From NCBI RefSeq assembly GCF_900230185.1, contig NZ_OCSR01000002.1, positions 2,418,001-2,482,000 of the forward strand: a DNA stretch of 64,000 bases, written 5' to 3'. The notes below the pieces were generated by a model, which ran no database searches, was not told where the DNA came from, and saw nothing but the letters and a program-made list of their open reading frames with translations. Shown here one piece after another: positions 38,961 through 46,999 of this stretch. The stretch is from Burkholderia sp. OK233. GTDB taxonomy: Bacteria; Pseudomonadota; Gammaproteobacteria; Burkholderiales; Burkholderiaceae. Position numbers and translations under genes: made by a program. Numbering within the stretch: position 1 is the first letter of the stretch; each line of letters opens with the position of its first letter.

Positions 38961-39721
38961 TGGAGATAGCTGGACTCGCCGTGATTGTCACGGGTGGAGC
39001 TTCTGGTCTGGGTGGGGCAACCGCACGTCACTTGGCCGCGCTGGGGGCCAAGGTAACGATCTTCGACTTGAACGAAGATTCTGGCCGTGCACACGCCCAA
39101 GCGATCGGAGGGAGGTTCGTAAAGGTAGATATTTCTCAGGAGGACAGCGTTATTGCCGCTCTCGACGAGGCCGAGCGCTTTCACGGCGTTGCACGCGTAT
39201 TCGTTGGTTGTGCCGGCGTGGCGCTTGGCGCAAAAACGGTAGGTCGCGATGCAGCGCCGCACAGTTTGCGTCAGTTCCGAGACACGATTGAGGTGAACCT
39301 GATCGGTAACTTCATTGTGAGTTCCCGATTCGCGGCACGGCTGAGCAAGATCGAGCCGCTTGCAGAAGAGCGCGGCGTGATCATCAATACAGCGAGCGTC
39401 GCTGCTTACGAAGGGCAGATCGGACAGGTCGCATACGCAGCGTCAAAAGGCGGCGTGGTCGCCATGACACTTCCGATGGCTCGGGACCTGGCGTCACTAT
39501 CAATCCGGGTTGTGACGATTGCGCCGGGATTGTTCTGGACGCCGATGCTCGCTGCCTTGCCTCAAGAAGCTCAAGATTCTCTCGGAAGTCAAGTCCCATT
39601 TCCCGCGCGCTTAGGCAAACCGCAGGAGTATGCACACCTGGTAGAAAGTATCGTGCGCGATCCAATGCTTAATGGCGAAACGATTCGACTGGATGGTGCG
39701 ATCAGGATGGGACCGCGATGA
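38960..39721 (+). CDS. SDR, 3-hydroxyacyl-CoA dehydrogenase type (HSD10-like)
   Basis: 253 residues. MEIAGLAVIVTGGASGLGGA gives the TGxxxGxG NAD loop; NTASVAAYEGQIGQVAYAAS carries Ser and Tyr-x3-Lys (YAASK). APGLFWTPMLAALPQEAQDS and the C-terminal NGETIRLDGAIRMGPR match type-II (HSD17B10-like) 3-hydroxyacyl-CoA dehydrogenases. Oxidises a 3-hydroxyacyl-CoA to the ketoacyl-CoA for the thiolase. First gene of a five-gene operon in which every junction is an ATGA overlap. An earlier ATG at 38954 is too close to the ribosome site. Confidence 0.87.
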   Translation: MEIAGLAVIVTGGASGLGGATARHLAALGAKVTIFDLNEDSGRAHAQAIGGRFVKVDISQEDSVIAALDEAERFHGVARVFVGCAGVALGAKTVGRDAAPHSLRQFRDTIEVNLIGNFIVSSRFAARLSKIEPLAEERGVIINTASVAAYEGQIGQVAYAASKGGVVAMTLPMARDLASLSIRVVTIAPGLFWTPMLAALPQEAQDSLGSQVPFPARLGKPQEYAHLVESIVRDPMLNGETIRLDGAIRMGPR

Positions 39722-40905
39722 ACTATTTTTCTACTACTCCAAATCTTGACCGGGGCCGTCGGCTAGCCGAGCGCGTCGAGATGTTCGTCCGCGAACATGT
39801 CGTGCCTTTTGAGCGTGATCCTCGCCAGGGCCTGCACGGCCCTGGTGACGAACTCGTGCAGCAAATGAGGGACATGGCGCGCGCCGAAGGGCTGCTGACG
39901 CCCAATGTACTTCCCGATGGCAGTCATCTGACCCACGGAGAAACCGCTTTGGTTTTGCGTGCGGCGGGTTTATCACCCCTTGGACCGCTCGCGCTCAACG
40001 TCGCCGCACCCGACGAAGGGAACATGTACCTCTTGGAAAGGGTGGCGTCGCCCGCGCAAAAAGATCGATTTCTAACGCCGCTCATCGGAGGTCGGGTTCG
40101 CTCCGCCTTTTTCATGACCGAACCGGCCGAAGACAACGGTGCTGGCTCCGATCCGTCAATGATGCTGACTACCGCTCGACGGGATGGTGATTTCTGGGTG
40201 ATCGACGGTCGCAAAGCTTTTATCACGGGAGCTGACGGCGCTGGAATGGGCATCGTTATGGCTCGCTCCGAGCAGGGCGCGACGATGTTTCTGGTTGCAT
40301 TGCCGGATCCAGCGATTCGCATCGAGCGTGTTCTCGACACGCTTGACGATTCGATGCCTGGAGGTCACGCTATCGTGCGTATTGATGGTCTTCGTGTCCC
40401 GGAGAGCCAGATACTTGGAGCGAGTGGAGAAGGTTTCAAGTATGCCCAGATTCGTCTGGCACCCGCTCGACTCACACACTGCATGCGTTGGCTTGGTGCG
40501 TGCATCCGGGCTCAAGAGATTGCAACTGCGTACGCAGTAAAGCGTCGTGCGTTCGGTCAACTACTCATTGAGCACGAGGGCGTAGGCTTTATGCTCGCGG
40601 AGAATCAAATCGACCTGAAGCAGGCCGAGTTGATGATCGACTGGTGCGCGGGGGTGCTGGACAGCGGCGCGAAGGGTATTGGCGAGTCTTCGATGACGAA
40701 GGTTGCTGTATCCGAAGCACTATTTCGTGTCGCAGACCGTTGCGTTCAGGTAATGGGCGGGACAGGCTTGACGGGCGACACGGTAGTCGAAAAAATTTTC
40801 CGGGAGATACGCGCATTTCGAGTGTACGACGGGCCGACAGAAGTGCACAAATGGTCGCTCGCGAACAGGATCAGAAAGAATGCTCTGGATAGGATGGCTC
40901 GATGA
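39718..40905 (+). CDS. Acyl-CoA dehydrogenase, ACAD10/11-like
   Basis: 395 residues. FFMTEPAEDNGAGSDPSMML is the FAD/substrate loop, FWVIDGRKAFITGADGAGMG the central barrel, and QVMGGTGLTGDTVVEKIFRE the C-terminal FAD helix. The catalytic-base region reads FRVYDGPTEVHKW, the Asp-Gly-Pro form typical of ACAD10/11-like enzymes rather than the YEGT of medium-chain types. Overlaps both neighbours by four bases. Coupling to the APH-fold kinase next door points to 4-hydroxyacyl-CoA processing (inference). Confidence 0.9.
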   Translation: MNYFSTTPNLDRGRRLAERVEMFVREHVVPFERDPRQGLHGPGDELVQQMRDMARAEGLLTPNVLPDGSHLTHGETALVLRAAGLSPLGPLALNVAAPDEGNMYLLERVASPAQKDRFLTPLIGGRVRSAFFMTEPAEDNGAGSDPSMMLTTARRDGDFWVIDGRKAFITGADGAGMGIVMARSEQGATMFLVALPDPAIRIERVLDTLDDSMPGGHAIVRIDGLRVPESQILGASGEGFKYAQIRLAPARLTHCMRWLGACIRAQEIATAYAVKRRAFGQLLIEHEGVGFMLAENQIDLKQAELMIDWCAGVLDSGAKGIGESSMTKVAVSEALFRVADRCVQVMGGTGLTGDTVVEKIFREIRAFRVYDGPTEVHKWSLANRIRKNALDRMAR

Positions 40906-41966
40906 AAGAAGCTATTTCATTCAACGGGACTTCGGAGGTACGAAGTGAACACCGCATCGACATCGCCAGCCTGACGCAATGGATGACTGAGAACGTTCGA
41001 GGATTTCAAGGTCCAGTAACGGTCGAACAATTCAGGGGCGGACAGTCGAATCCCACCTACAAGGTGAACACGCCCGACAAGGCATACGTAGTGCGGCGCA
41101 AGCCACCGGGCGATCTTTTGCGCGGCGCGCACGCTGTGGAGCGCGAGGCGCGAGTGTTGCAGGCGCTCGAAGGCGTAGATTTCCCTGTCCCTCATCTGCA
41201 CGCCATGTGCATGGACGATGCGGTGATTGGCACGTGGTTTTACGTGATGGACTTCGTACAGGGGCGAGTCTTCTGGGACGCGACGTTCCCGGATGTTATC
41301 CGCGACGAGCGACCGCGCTACTTCTACGCGATCAACGACACGCTCGCGAAGTTGCATCGCGTTGACTATCGGTCGGTGGGCTTGACCGATTTCGGGCGTC
41401 CCGGTAATTACTTCGAGCGGCAGATTGCGCGTTGGTCCAAACAATACACAGGTGACGCTGACGCCGGTCGGGACCCGCATTTTGAGAAGTTGATGGAATG
41501 GCTACCAGCACACATTCCGGCTGGCGATGAAACTACCATCGTGCATGGTGACTTCCGCGTCGACAACATGATATTCCATCCTACGGAGCCCCGCGTTCTG
41601 GCCGTCCTGGACTGGGAATTGTCGACGTTAGGCCATCCACTTGCCGACTTTGCGTACAACGTGATGATGTACCGTATGCCACCGCTGATCATCGCGGGCC
41701 TTGAAGGCGCAAATCTGAATGAGCTGAACATCCCAAGCGAAGATGAGTACGTGGCGGCCTACTGTGCTCATACGGGACGTGACGGTATCACGAACCTGAA
41801 CTTCTACGTCGCCTTCAATATGTTTCGACTCGCAGCGATCTTTCATGGCATCAAGGCACGTTGGAAGCGTGGCTCGGCGGCTTCGCCCCATGCGAAGGAG
41901 TTGGTCGCTGCGCTGCCGTTTGTAGCACAGCGGGCCTGGGAACAGTCGCAAGGAGCACTTTCATGA
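40902..41966 (+). CDS. APH-fold kinase, ACAD10/LvaA-like
   Basis: 354 residues, aminoglycoside-phosphotransferase fold: KAYVVRRKPPGDLLRGAHAV (ATP-site Lys), TIVHGDFRVDNMIFHP (catalytic HGDxxxxN) and AVLDWELSTLGHPLADFAYN (Mg2+ Asp). In animals this domain is fused to an acyl-CoA dehydrogenase (ACAD10/11), and in the Pseudomonas putida levulinate (lva) pathway the separate kinase LvaA phosphorylates 4-hydroxyacyl-CoA before elimination. Here the kinase and the dehydrogenase are translationally coupled, suggesting the same chemistry. Cytoplasmic; antibiotic resistance is unlikely. Confidence 0.88.
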   Translation: MKEAISFNGTSEVRSEHRIDIASLTQWMTENVRGFQGPVTVEQFRGGQSNPTYKVNTPDKAYVVRRKPPGDLLRGAHAVEREARVLQALEGVDFPVPHLHAMCMDDAVIGTWFYVMDFVQGRVFWDATFPDVIRDERPRYFYAINDTLAKLHRVDYRSVGLTDFGRPGNYFERQIARWSKQYTGDADAGRDPHFEKLMEWLPAHIPAGDETTIVHGDFRVDNMIFHPTEPRVLAVLDWELSTLGHPLADFAYNVMMYRMPPLIIAGLEGANLNELNIPSEDEYVAAYCAHTGRDGITNLNFYVAFNMFRLAAIFHGIKARWKRGSAASPHAKELVAALPFVAQRAWEQSQGALS

Positions 41967-42766
41967 ACTCATCAGGTACTTTGCTCTTCGAGCGCGAAGG
42001 GTCCATTGCGAAGTTGACACTGAACCGGCCCGACGTAGGCAATGCAATTGACCTCTCATTGGCGAAGAGGTTGATGAAGGCCGCTATCGATTGCGACGAA
42101 GATGATTCGATAGGCTGCGTCGTGCTCACGGGTGCAGGACGCTTCTTTTGTACAGGAGGCGATGTGGGGGGATTCGTATCTGCCGGAGATACGGTGCCTT
42201 CTTTGCTGAAAGAACTGACTGCGTACTTGCATATGGCCATAGCGCGGCTCGCGAGGATGCAGAAGCCGTTGATTACCGCTATAAACGGTCCGGCGGCTGG
42301 CGCTGGGCTCAGCCTGGCGGTTCTCGGAGACATCGCTCTGTCCGCTCGTTCGGCGCACTTTACTCCGGCCTATACGGGCATTGGTCTTTCCCCGGATGGT
42401 GGTTCAACGTGGCTCCTTCCTCGTCTTGTCGGCCTGCGCCGGGCTCAAGAAATTGTCTTGACGAACAAGCGGCTAGGTGCAGAGGACGCGGCCACGTTAG
42501 GTCTGGTTACACGCGCGGTGGATGACGAACTTCTGGCTGATGAGGTCAGGGCGATAGTTGCACAACTCGGGAGATCGACCACCGCCGCAATCGGAAGAAC
42601 GCGGAATCTGCTGCTTTCAAGTCTGGAGACGAGTTTCGAGACACAGATGGAAGACGAAGCGAGGGCTATCGCTGAACTCAGCCGAACGTCGCAAACTCGT
42701 GACCGTATCCAGGCATTTGTTTCTAAGCGCAACGCCAGTACAAGTCATCGGGAAAGCACGGTATGA
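41963..42766 (+). CDS. Enoyl-CoA hydratase/isomerase
   Basis: 267 residues of the crotonase fold. IGCVVLTGAGRFFCTGGDVG (oxyanion-hole loop) and ITAINGPAAGAGLSLAVLGD, AHFTPAYTGIGLSPDGGSTW LLP are the conserved motifs. One of the two catalytic Glu positions of hydratases seems replaced by Asp (SPDGGST), as in isomerase-type members; the other position is Ala-rich, so isomerase or PaaG-like activity is as likely as hydration. Fourth gene of the operon, ATGA overlaps at both ends. Confidence 0.87.
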   Translation: MNSSGTLLFEREGSIAKLTLNRPDVGNAIDLSLAKRLMKAAIDCDEDDSIGCVVLTGAGRFFCTGGDVGGFVSAGDTVPSLLKELTAYLHMAIARLARMQKPLITAINGPAAGAGLSLAVLGDIALSARSAHFTPAYTGIGLSPDGGSTWLLPRLVGLRRAQEIVLTNKRLGAEDAATLGLVTRAVDDELLADEVRAIVAQLGRSTTAAIGRTRNLLLSSLETSFETQMEDEARAIAELSRTSQTRDRIQAFVSKRNASTSHRESTV

Positions 42767-43917
42767 ACGCATACATTGTCGAGGCGGTCCGGACAGCCGG
42801 TGGTCGCCGCGCCGGAAAACTCGCCGATTGGCATCCGGCTGATATGGCAGGAGAAGTGCTGAATGCGCTGGTCGATCGCTGTGGAATCGATCCCGGCGCC
42901 ATAGAGGACGTCATCTTTGGTTGCGTGAGCCAGGTTGGTGAGCAGAGCTTCCATATTGGGCGTAACGCCGTCCTGGCATCCAGGCTACCCGATAGCGTTC
43001 CGGCCGTTTCAATCGACCGGCAGTGCGGCTCATCCCAGCAGGCTCTCCATTTCGCAGCGCAGGCGGTCATATCGGGCACGCAAGACGTCGTGATCGCGGC
43101 TGGCGTCGAGAGCATGAGTCGCGTACCAATGGGTACGCCGACAAGCCTCGCATTGGAAGCAGGATTAGGTGGCCCCTGGAGCGAACGAATCCGCAGACGC
43201 TATGGCGTGGATGGTTTTAGCCAGTTCACCGGAGCCGAACTCATTGCTGGGAAATACGGGTTTAGTCGCGAACAGCTCGACCGGTACGCCTTGAAAAGCC
43301 ATCAGCGGGCCGCGGCAGCCACCAATGCAGGGGCCTTTCGAGCCGAGATTGTGCCGCTTGAGGTGAATGGCGAGTTACATATTGTTGACGAAGGTATCCG
43401 GTTCGATGCGACGGCAGAGTCGATTGGATCGGTAAAGCTATTGCGGGACGGCGGCGTATTAAGTGCAGCAAACGCAAGTCAGATCTGCGACGGTGCCGCC
43501 GGCATTCTGGTGGCCAATGAGCACGGATTGAAGGCGCATGGACTGACGCCCTGTGCCAGAATTCTCAATCTTACGGTTACTGCAGGCGACCCGATCGTCA
43601 TGCTCGAAGAGCCCATTCCGGCCACGCGAAGAGCGTTGAAGCGAGCAGGCCTATCAATCGATCAAATCGACCTCTATGAAGTAAATGAGGCGTTCGCACC
43701 GATACCGCTCGCCTGGCTACGGGCCGTTGATGGGGATCCAGATCGCCTCAATGTGAACGGAGGAGGGATCGCCTTGGGGCATCCGCTCGGTGCCTCCGGC
43801 GCGAAGCTTACAGCAACGCTAGTGCATGCGCTGCGAGCGCGTGGAAAGCGGTATGGCTTGCAGACCATGTGCGAAGGCGGTGGCATTGCGAATGTCACCA
43901 TCATCGAGGCCCTCTGA
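42763..43917 (+). CDS. Thiolase (acyl-CoA acetyltransferase)
   Basis: 384 residues. Catalytic Cys in SIDRQCGSSQQALHF (~residue 90), VNEAFAPIPLAWL, His in NGGGIALGHPLGASG, and second Cys in MCEGGGIANVTII. Cleaves 3-ketoacyl-CoA with CoA to acetyl-CoA (or propionyl-CoA) and a shortened acyl-CoA. Last gene of the beta-oxidation operon. Length and motifs complete. Confidence 0.92.
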   Translation: MNAYIVEAVRTAGGRRAGKLADWHPADMAGEVLNALVDRCGIDPGAIEDVIFGCVSQVGEQSFHIGRNAVLASRLPDSVPAVSIDRQCGSSQQALHFAAQAVISGTQDVVIAAGVESMSRVPMGTPTSLALEAGLGGPWSERIRRRYGVDGFSQFTGAELIAGKYGFSREQLDRYALKSHQRAAAATNAGAFRAEIVPLEVNGELHIVDEGIRFDATAESIGSVKLLRDGGVLSAANASQICDGAAGILVANEHGLKAHGLTPCARILNLTVTAGDPIVMLEEPIPATRRALKRAGLSIDQIDLYEVNEAFAPIPLAWLRAVDGDPDRLNVNGGGIALGHPLGASGAKLTATLVHALRARGKRYGLQTMCEGGGIANVTIIEAL

Positions 43918-43956
43918 TGCACGCTCAAGGCTTGCACTTCATCGCCAGTTGATCTA

Positions 43957-43978
43957 TTATGGGATTACAATCCCATAA
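43957..43978. promoter_or_regulatory. Candidate operator 3: perfect 22-bp palindrome
   Basis: TTATGGGATT-AC-AATCCCATAA, exact inverted repeat; its core TGGGAT-TACA-ATCCCA is at 43960-43975. Best dyad of the seven. No start codon follows for about 390 bases, so it may originally have served the SDR gene at 44714 before other DNA entered between them. Confidence 0.55.
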
Positions 43979-44371
43979 AGAAACACCGCACTCAACTCAA
44001 GACCGTGTATTGGAGAAGGTGACCAGGCAGCCCCTGCCGACTAGCGGACTCCGACGCAAACGAAATCTCATGCCGTCTGTCACCGATCAGGGCGTTAAGC
44101 GAAGCGCACGCGGCAGATGAGACGCACTTTTCCTGTTGCGGTTTTCGTACGTCTTCTCATGGACCGGCAGATCATCGCGTTAATAGTCACCGACTGCGGC
44201 GCGGTTTGGAATTAGGCGATGTTCAGGTGGGCTTGCTCGAGGGTTCTGAAACAGGAGACAAACTCTTTAGCTCGTTGGTGAAGTCGTGCAGAGTAAGGGC
44301 ACATTTCGTAAAGGCGTAGTTGAGCCGCAGGCTGAGGCGGCCGGTTCGCTGCAGCCTGGAAGGAGACGTCG
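43979..44371. other. Spacer without recognised gene
   Basis: Between the palindromic operator and the small hypothetical gene. No family match in any frame. Confidence 0.4.
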
Positions 44372-44623
44372 ATGAAAAGCGCAGAAATCTGTTTGCGGTC
44401 AGTTGTTGAGAAGTGGTTTGCAGCCGCACCCGTCCGCGTAACCCGATTCAAATGGAGCGGCGTTTGTCACAGCCGCTCTGTTCGAGTTGAGGCGCGCTCC
44501 TCAAGTAGGGCTCTTTCCATCTTCTTTTTCAAACACGAGGATGGTGCATGGCGAGTCTTTCCACCAGACGGGCGGCGTCCTGCCATGCGCTTTTATATGA
44601 ATTCTGAATTGCCCAAATCATAA
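44372..44623 (+). CDS. Small hypothetical protein
   Basis: 83 basic, Cys-containing residues: MKSAEICLRSVVEKWFAAAP, VRVTRFKWSGVCHSRSVRVE, IFFFKHEDGAWRVFPPDGRR. No membrane segment. A strong AAGGAGA seven bases before the ATG supports translation. Looks like a short conserved Burkholderia protein but no function is known. Its DNA separates operator 3 from the SDR gene. Confidence 0.5.
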   Translation: MKSAEICLRSVVEKWFAAAPVRVTRFKWSGVCHSRSVRVEARSSSRALSIFFFKHEDGAWRVFPPDGRRPAMRFYMNSELPKS

Positions 44624-44713
44624 TCTCATTTGCGCGATTGATATCGATGATGATCGCCCCAGCGCAATACATCTTGCTTAGCTGCGGCCTCAAATCTTTG
44701 AAAAGATCGAACC

Positions 44714-45571
44714 ATGACAGACGATAGCAGTACATTGCCCCTTATGGTCATTACCGGAGGTGCCGGTCATATTGGACTCTCCTGTGCACGGCGGTTTCGC
44801 GACCACCGAATTCTGGTTTCAGATCTTCGACCGGATGCGGTCAATTCGACAGTGAGTACGCTCCAGGCCGAAGGGGTAGATGCTGTTGCGATGCCCGCGG
44901 ACATCACGCGCGAGGCAGACGCGCATGCTCTGGCGGCGGCCGCAAACGAAATGGGGGGATTTGCAGTACTGATTCATGCCGCTGGCGTCGCGCCACCTAC
45001 GCCCCCCGAGATCATTTATGCAGTGAATCTGTATGGAACTATCAATATACTGAAAGCCTTCGAACCCTTGGTAAAACCCGGAGTGGTGGGGGTCTGTGTG
45101 GCCTCGGTGGCAGGACATAGAACGCTTGCACATCGGTTCGACTCCTTATTGTTAGAACCCGCACAGGGGCCGGCCGACCTGGCACGAGTCATCGAAGCCG
45201 AGGCTCCCACGGCGCCGAAACATCGGCTGGCCTATGCAACTTCCAAGCGCGGAACGATTCTGCAGGTGCAGCGTCGAGCTTACGCTTGGGGCCAGCGGCA
45301 GGGGAGATTGCTTTCAGTGTCTCCTGGTGTACTCGGCGACACCGCGATGGGGGCGCAAAGACAGGCCGGTCTTGATCATCGCGGCAACGATTCACCACTT
45401 GGAAGGCTGGGATCGTCGTCAGAGATTGCCGAGGTTATTCGATTCGTAACTTCTCCAGCGGCTAGTTTGATGACGGGTGTCGATCTATTGGTGGACGGCG
45501 GTTACCTTGCAACTGCAGATCACCAGTTTTCGGCCGATCGTCGTGAGAAGTGGCATGCCCTCGAGTTTTAG
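44714..45571 (+). CDS. Short-chain dehydrogenase/reductase
   Basis: 285 residues. PLMVITGGAGHIGLSCARRF is the nucleotide loop; VCVASVAGHRT and HRLAYATSKRGTI supply Ser and Tyr-x3-Lys; SLMTGVDLLVDGGYLA is the usual C-terminal strand. The ILVSDLRPDA strand ends with Asp, which favours NAD over NADP. A ~30-residue insert between the Ser and Tyr strands is larger than usual. Alone between two regulated operons; substrate unknown, presumably an alcohol intermediate of the island's pathway. Confidence 0.85.
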   Translation: MTDDSSTLPLMVITGGAGHIGLSCARRFRDHRILVSDLRPDAVNSTVSTLQAEGVDAVAMPADITREADAHALAAAANEMGGFAVLIHAAGVAPPTPPEIIYAVNLYGTINILKAFEPLVKPGVVGVCVASVAGHRTLAHRFDSLLLEPAQGPADLARVIEAEAPTAPKHRLAYATSKRGTILQVQRRAYAWGQRQGRLLSVSPGVLGDTAMGAQRQAGLDHRGNDSPLGRLGSSSEIAEVIRFVTSPAASLMTGVDLLVDGGYLATADHQFSADRREKWHALEF

Positions 45572-45791
45572 AGGAAGCGATGCCATCTGAGGTGACAGTG
45601 CGGGTGATCCTTCGGGAGAAGGGAGGGCTCCTGGATAGTCCGCTTCGGATTGTCCTTGGCTACACGGCCTTGCACATCGAGCGGAGATATGGAGTTGACC
45701 ACTACAGGCATCAGCGAGGTGCTGACGGCATAACCGCCGGATCGATGGCACCCTCTCAAGGGCGCCATCGTGAACTCGATGATTATCGGTG

Positions 45792-46655
45792 TCACTCCGG
45801 CAGGCGGACTAGCTCAGTCGGCAAACTGTCGAGGATCCGGTCGCTAACAAAGTAGTCTGCGGTCAATGGTGCGAGTGGATTCCGTGCGTAAGAGGAAAAA
45901 TCTGTCACTCCCTCCTCGCGCAGTACCTGTTCATCCAAAAAGAAGTTGCCCGTCACTTCTCTTGCCTGCTTTGTCAGAATTGCGTATGCGGCATCGGCCA
46001 TGATCTCGGGATTTCGACTGGAGTTGGCCATGTCGCCGAGTTTGTTGCGGACTGCAGCGGTGTCGATAGTGGTAACGGGCCAGAGCGAGTTGACGGCGAT
46101 GCCTAGTGACTTGAATTCACGTGCCTGTCCTAACGTGCAAAGGCTCATGCCGAATTTCGCAATACTGTAGGCGACATGTGGGCCGAACCACTTCGGATCG
46201 AGGTCGAGTGGAGGAGCGAGGTTCAATACATGTGGATTCGCTGCGCGGCTCAAATACGGTAGTGCTGTTCGAGTGCAGAGATATGTGCCTCGGACATTGA
46301 TCTGCTGCATCAGGTCGTACCGCTTCATATCCGTCGATGGCGTGTCGGTAAGCGAAATGGCGCTTGCATTGTTGACCAATATATCGATACCACCAAAACG
46401 CTGTACTGCCTCGTCAAATGCGCGGACAACGCTCCCTTCATCACGGACGTCCACGATAAGAGGAAGAGCCGTACCGCCGGCGCGCCCGATCTCTTCCGCG
46501 GCGGTATAGATCGTGCCGGGTAGGTTTGGGTGTGACTCGACAGTTTTAGCGGCGACGACGATGTTGGCGCCATCTCGCGCCGCTCGTCGGGCGATTGCAA
46601 GACCAATACCGCGACTTGCACCAGTGATGAACAGAGTTTTCGAATGTAGAGTCAT
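45792..46655 (-). CDS. HSDL2-like short-chain dehydrogenase
   Basis: 287 residues. KTLFITGASRGIGLAIARRA (NADP loop), IDILVNNASAISLTDT, and PHVLNLAPPLDLDPKWFGPH then VAYSIAKFGMSLCTLG. Layout and the PPLxLxPxWF segment match hydroxysteroid dehydrogenase-like 2. The Tyr-x3-Lys (YSIAK) is present but the Ser before PP is Ala, so the usual catalytic Ser is missing. Start at 46655 fits the Rossmann strand; longer ORF to 46736 is not needed. Divergent from the P450 gene, with an operator on each side of the spacer. Confidence 0.85.
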   Translation of the reverse strand: MTLHSKTLFITGASRGIGLAIARRAARDGANIVVAAKTVESHPNLPGTIYTAAEEIGRAGGTALPLIVDVRDEGSVVRAFDEAVQRFGGIDILVNNASAISLTDTPSTDMKRYDLMQQINVRGTYLCTRTALPYLSRAANPHVLNLAPPLDLDPKWFGPHVAYSIAKFGMSLCTLGQAREFKSLGIAVNSLWPVTTIDTAAVRNKLGDMANSSRNPEIMADAAYAILTKQAREVTGNFFLDEQVLREEGVTDFSSYARNPLAPLTADYFVSDRILDSLPTELVRLPE

Positions 46656-46775
46656 TGCCGTGGCCAGGAAAGGAATGATGGGTACGAGGCAGTCAGGTGT
46701 GGCCGGAACGTAGCTCCGTTGTCCGGCATTCAACATCAGAGATGTACATCTCTTTCATGGTGTGAACTTCCTTTG

Positions 46776-46791
46776 TGGGACTAAAGTACCA
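46776..46791. promoter_or_regulatory. Candidate operator 4 (HSDL2-like SDR)
   Basis: TGGGAC-TAAA-GTACCA, 121 bases upstream of the minus-strand SDR start; arms match the shared pattern fully. The spacer 46656-46999 holds no gene. Confidence 0.6.
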
Positions 46792-46923
46792 CGAAAAGAC
46801 GTGCATGTGCAGATTTCACGGTGTGCAGCAGCAAATCGCTCGTCAGAGTGCAATCAGGCGCGAACACATCGACGACGACCATCACGAAGTTTCGTTCCGT
46901 GCTTGACAGGCGCTTTTTCTAAA

Positions 46924-46939
46924 TGGTACAACAGTCCCA
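46924..46939. promoter_or_regulatory. Candidate operator 5 (P450 operon)
   Basis: TGGTAC-AACA-GTCCCA, 60 bases before the P450 start codon; same 6-4-6 architecture as operator 4, 148 bases away in the divergent region. Confidence 0.6.
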
Positions 46940-46999
46940 TTATGAAAATTTATCCCGAGGAAGGAGTTGGGTCTCGGGGCGTGATAAACAGGAGCGAAC

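Noticed and set aside
40902..41966. APH-fold protein as an antibiotic resistance gene
   Set aside because: Its coupling with an ACAD10-type dehydrogenase and beta-oxidation genes points to acyl-CoA chemistry.
45568..45795. 75-codon minus-strand frame starting in a GTGA overlap after the HSDL2-like SDR
   Set aside because: The overlap is suggestive, but the protein has no coding signature or family resemblance and lies between convergent genes.
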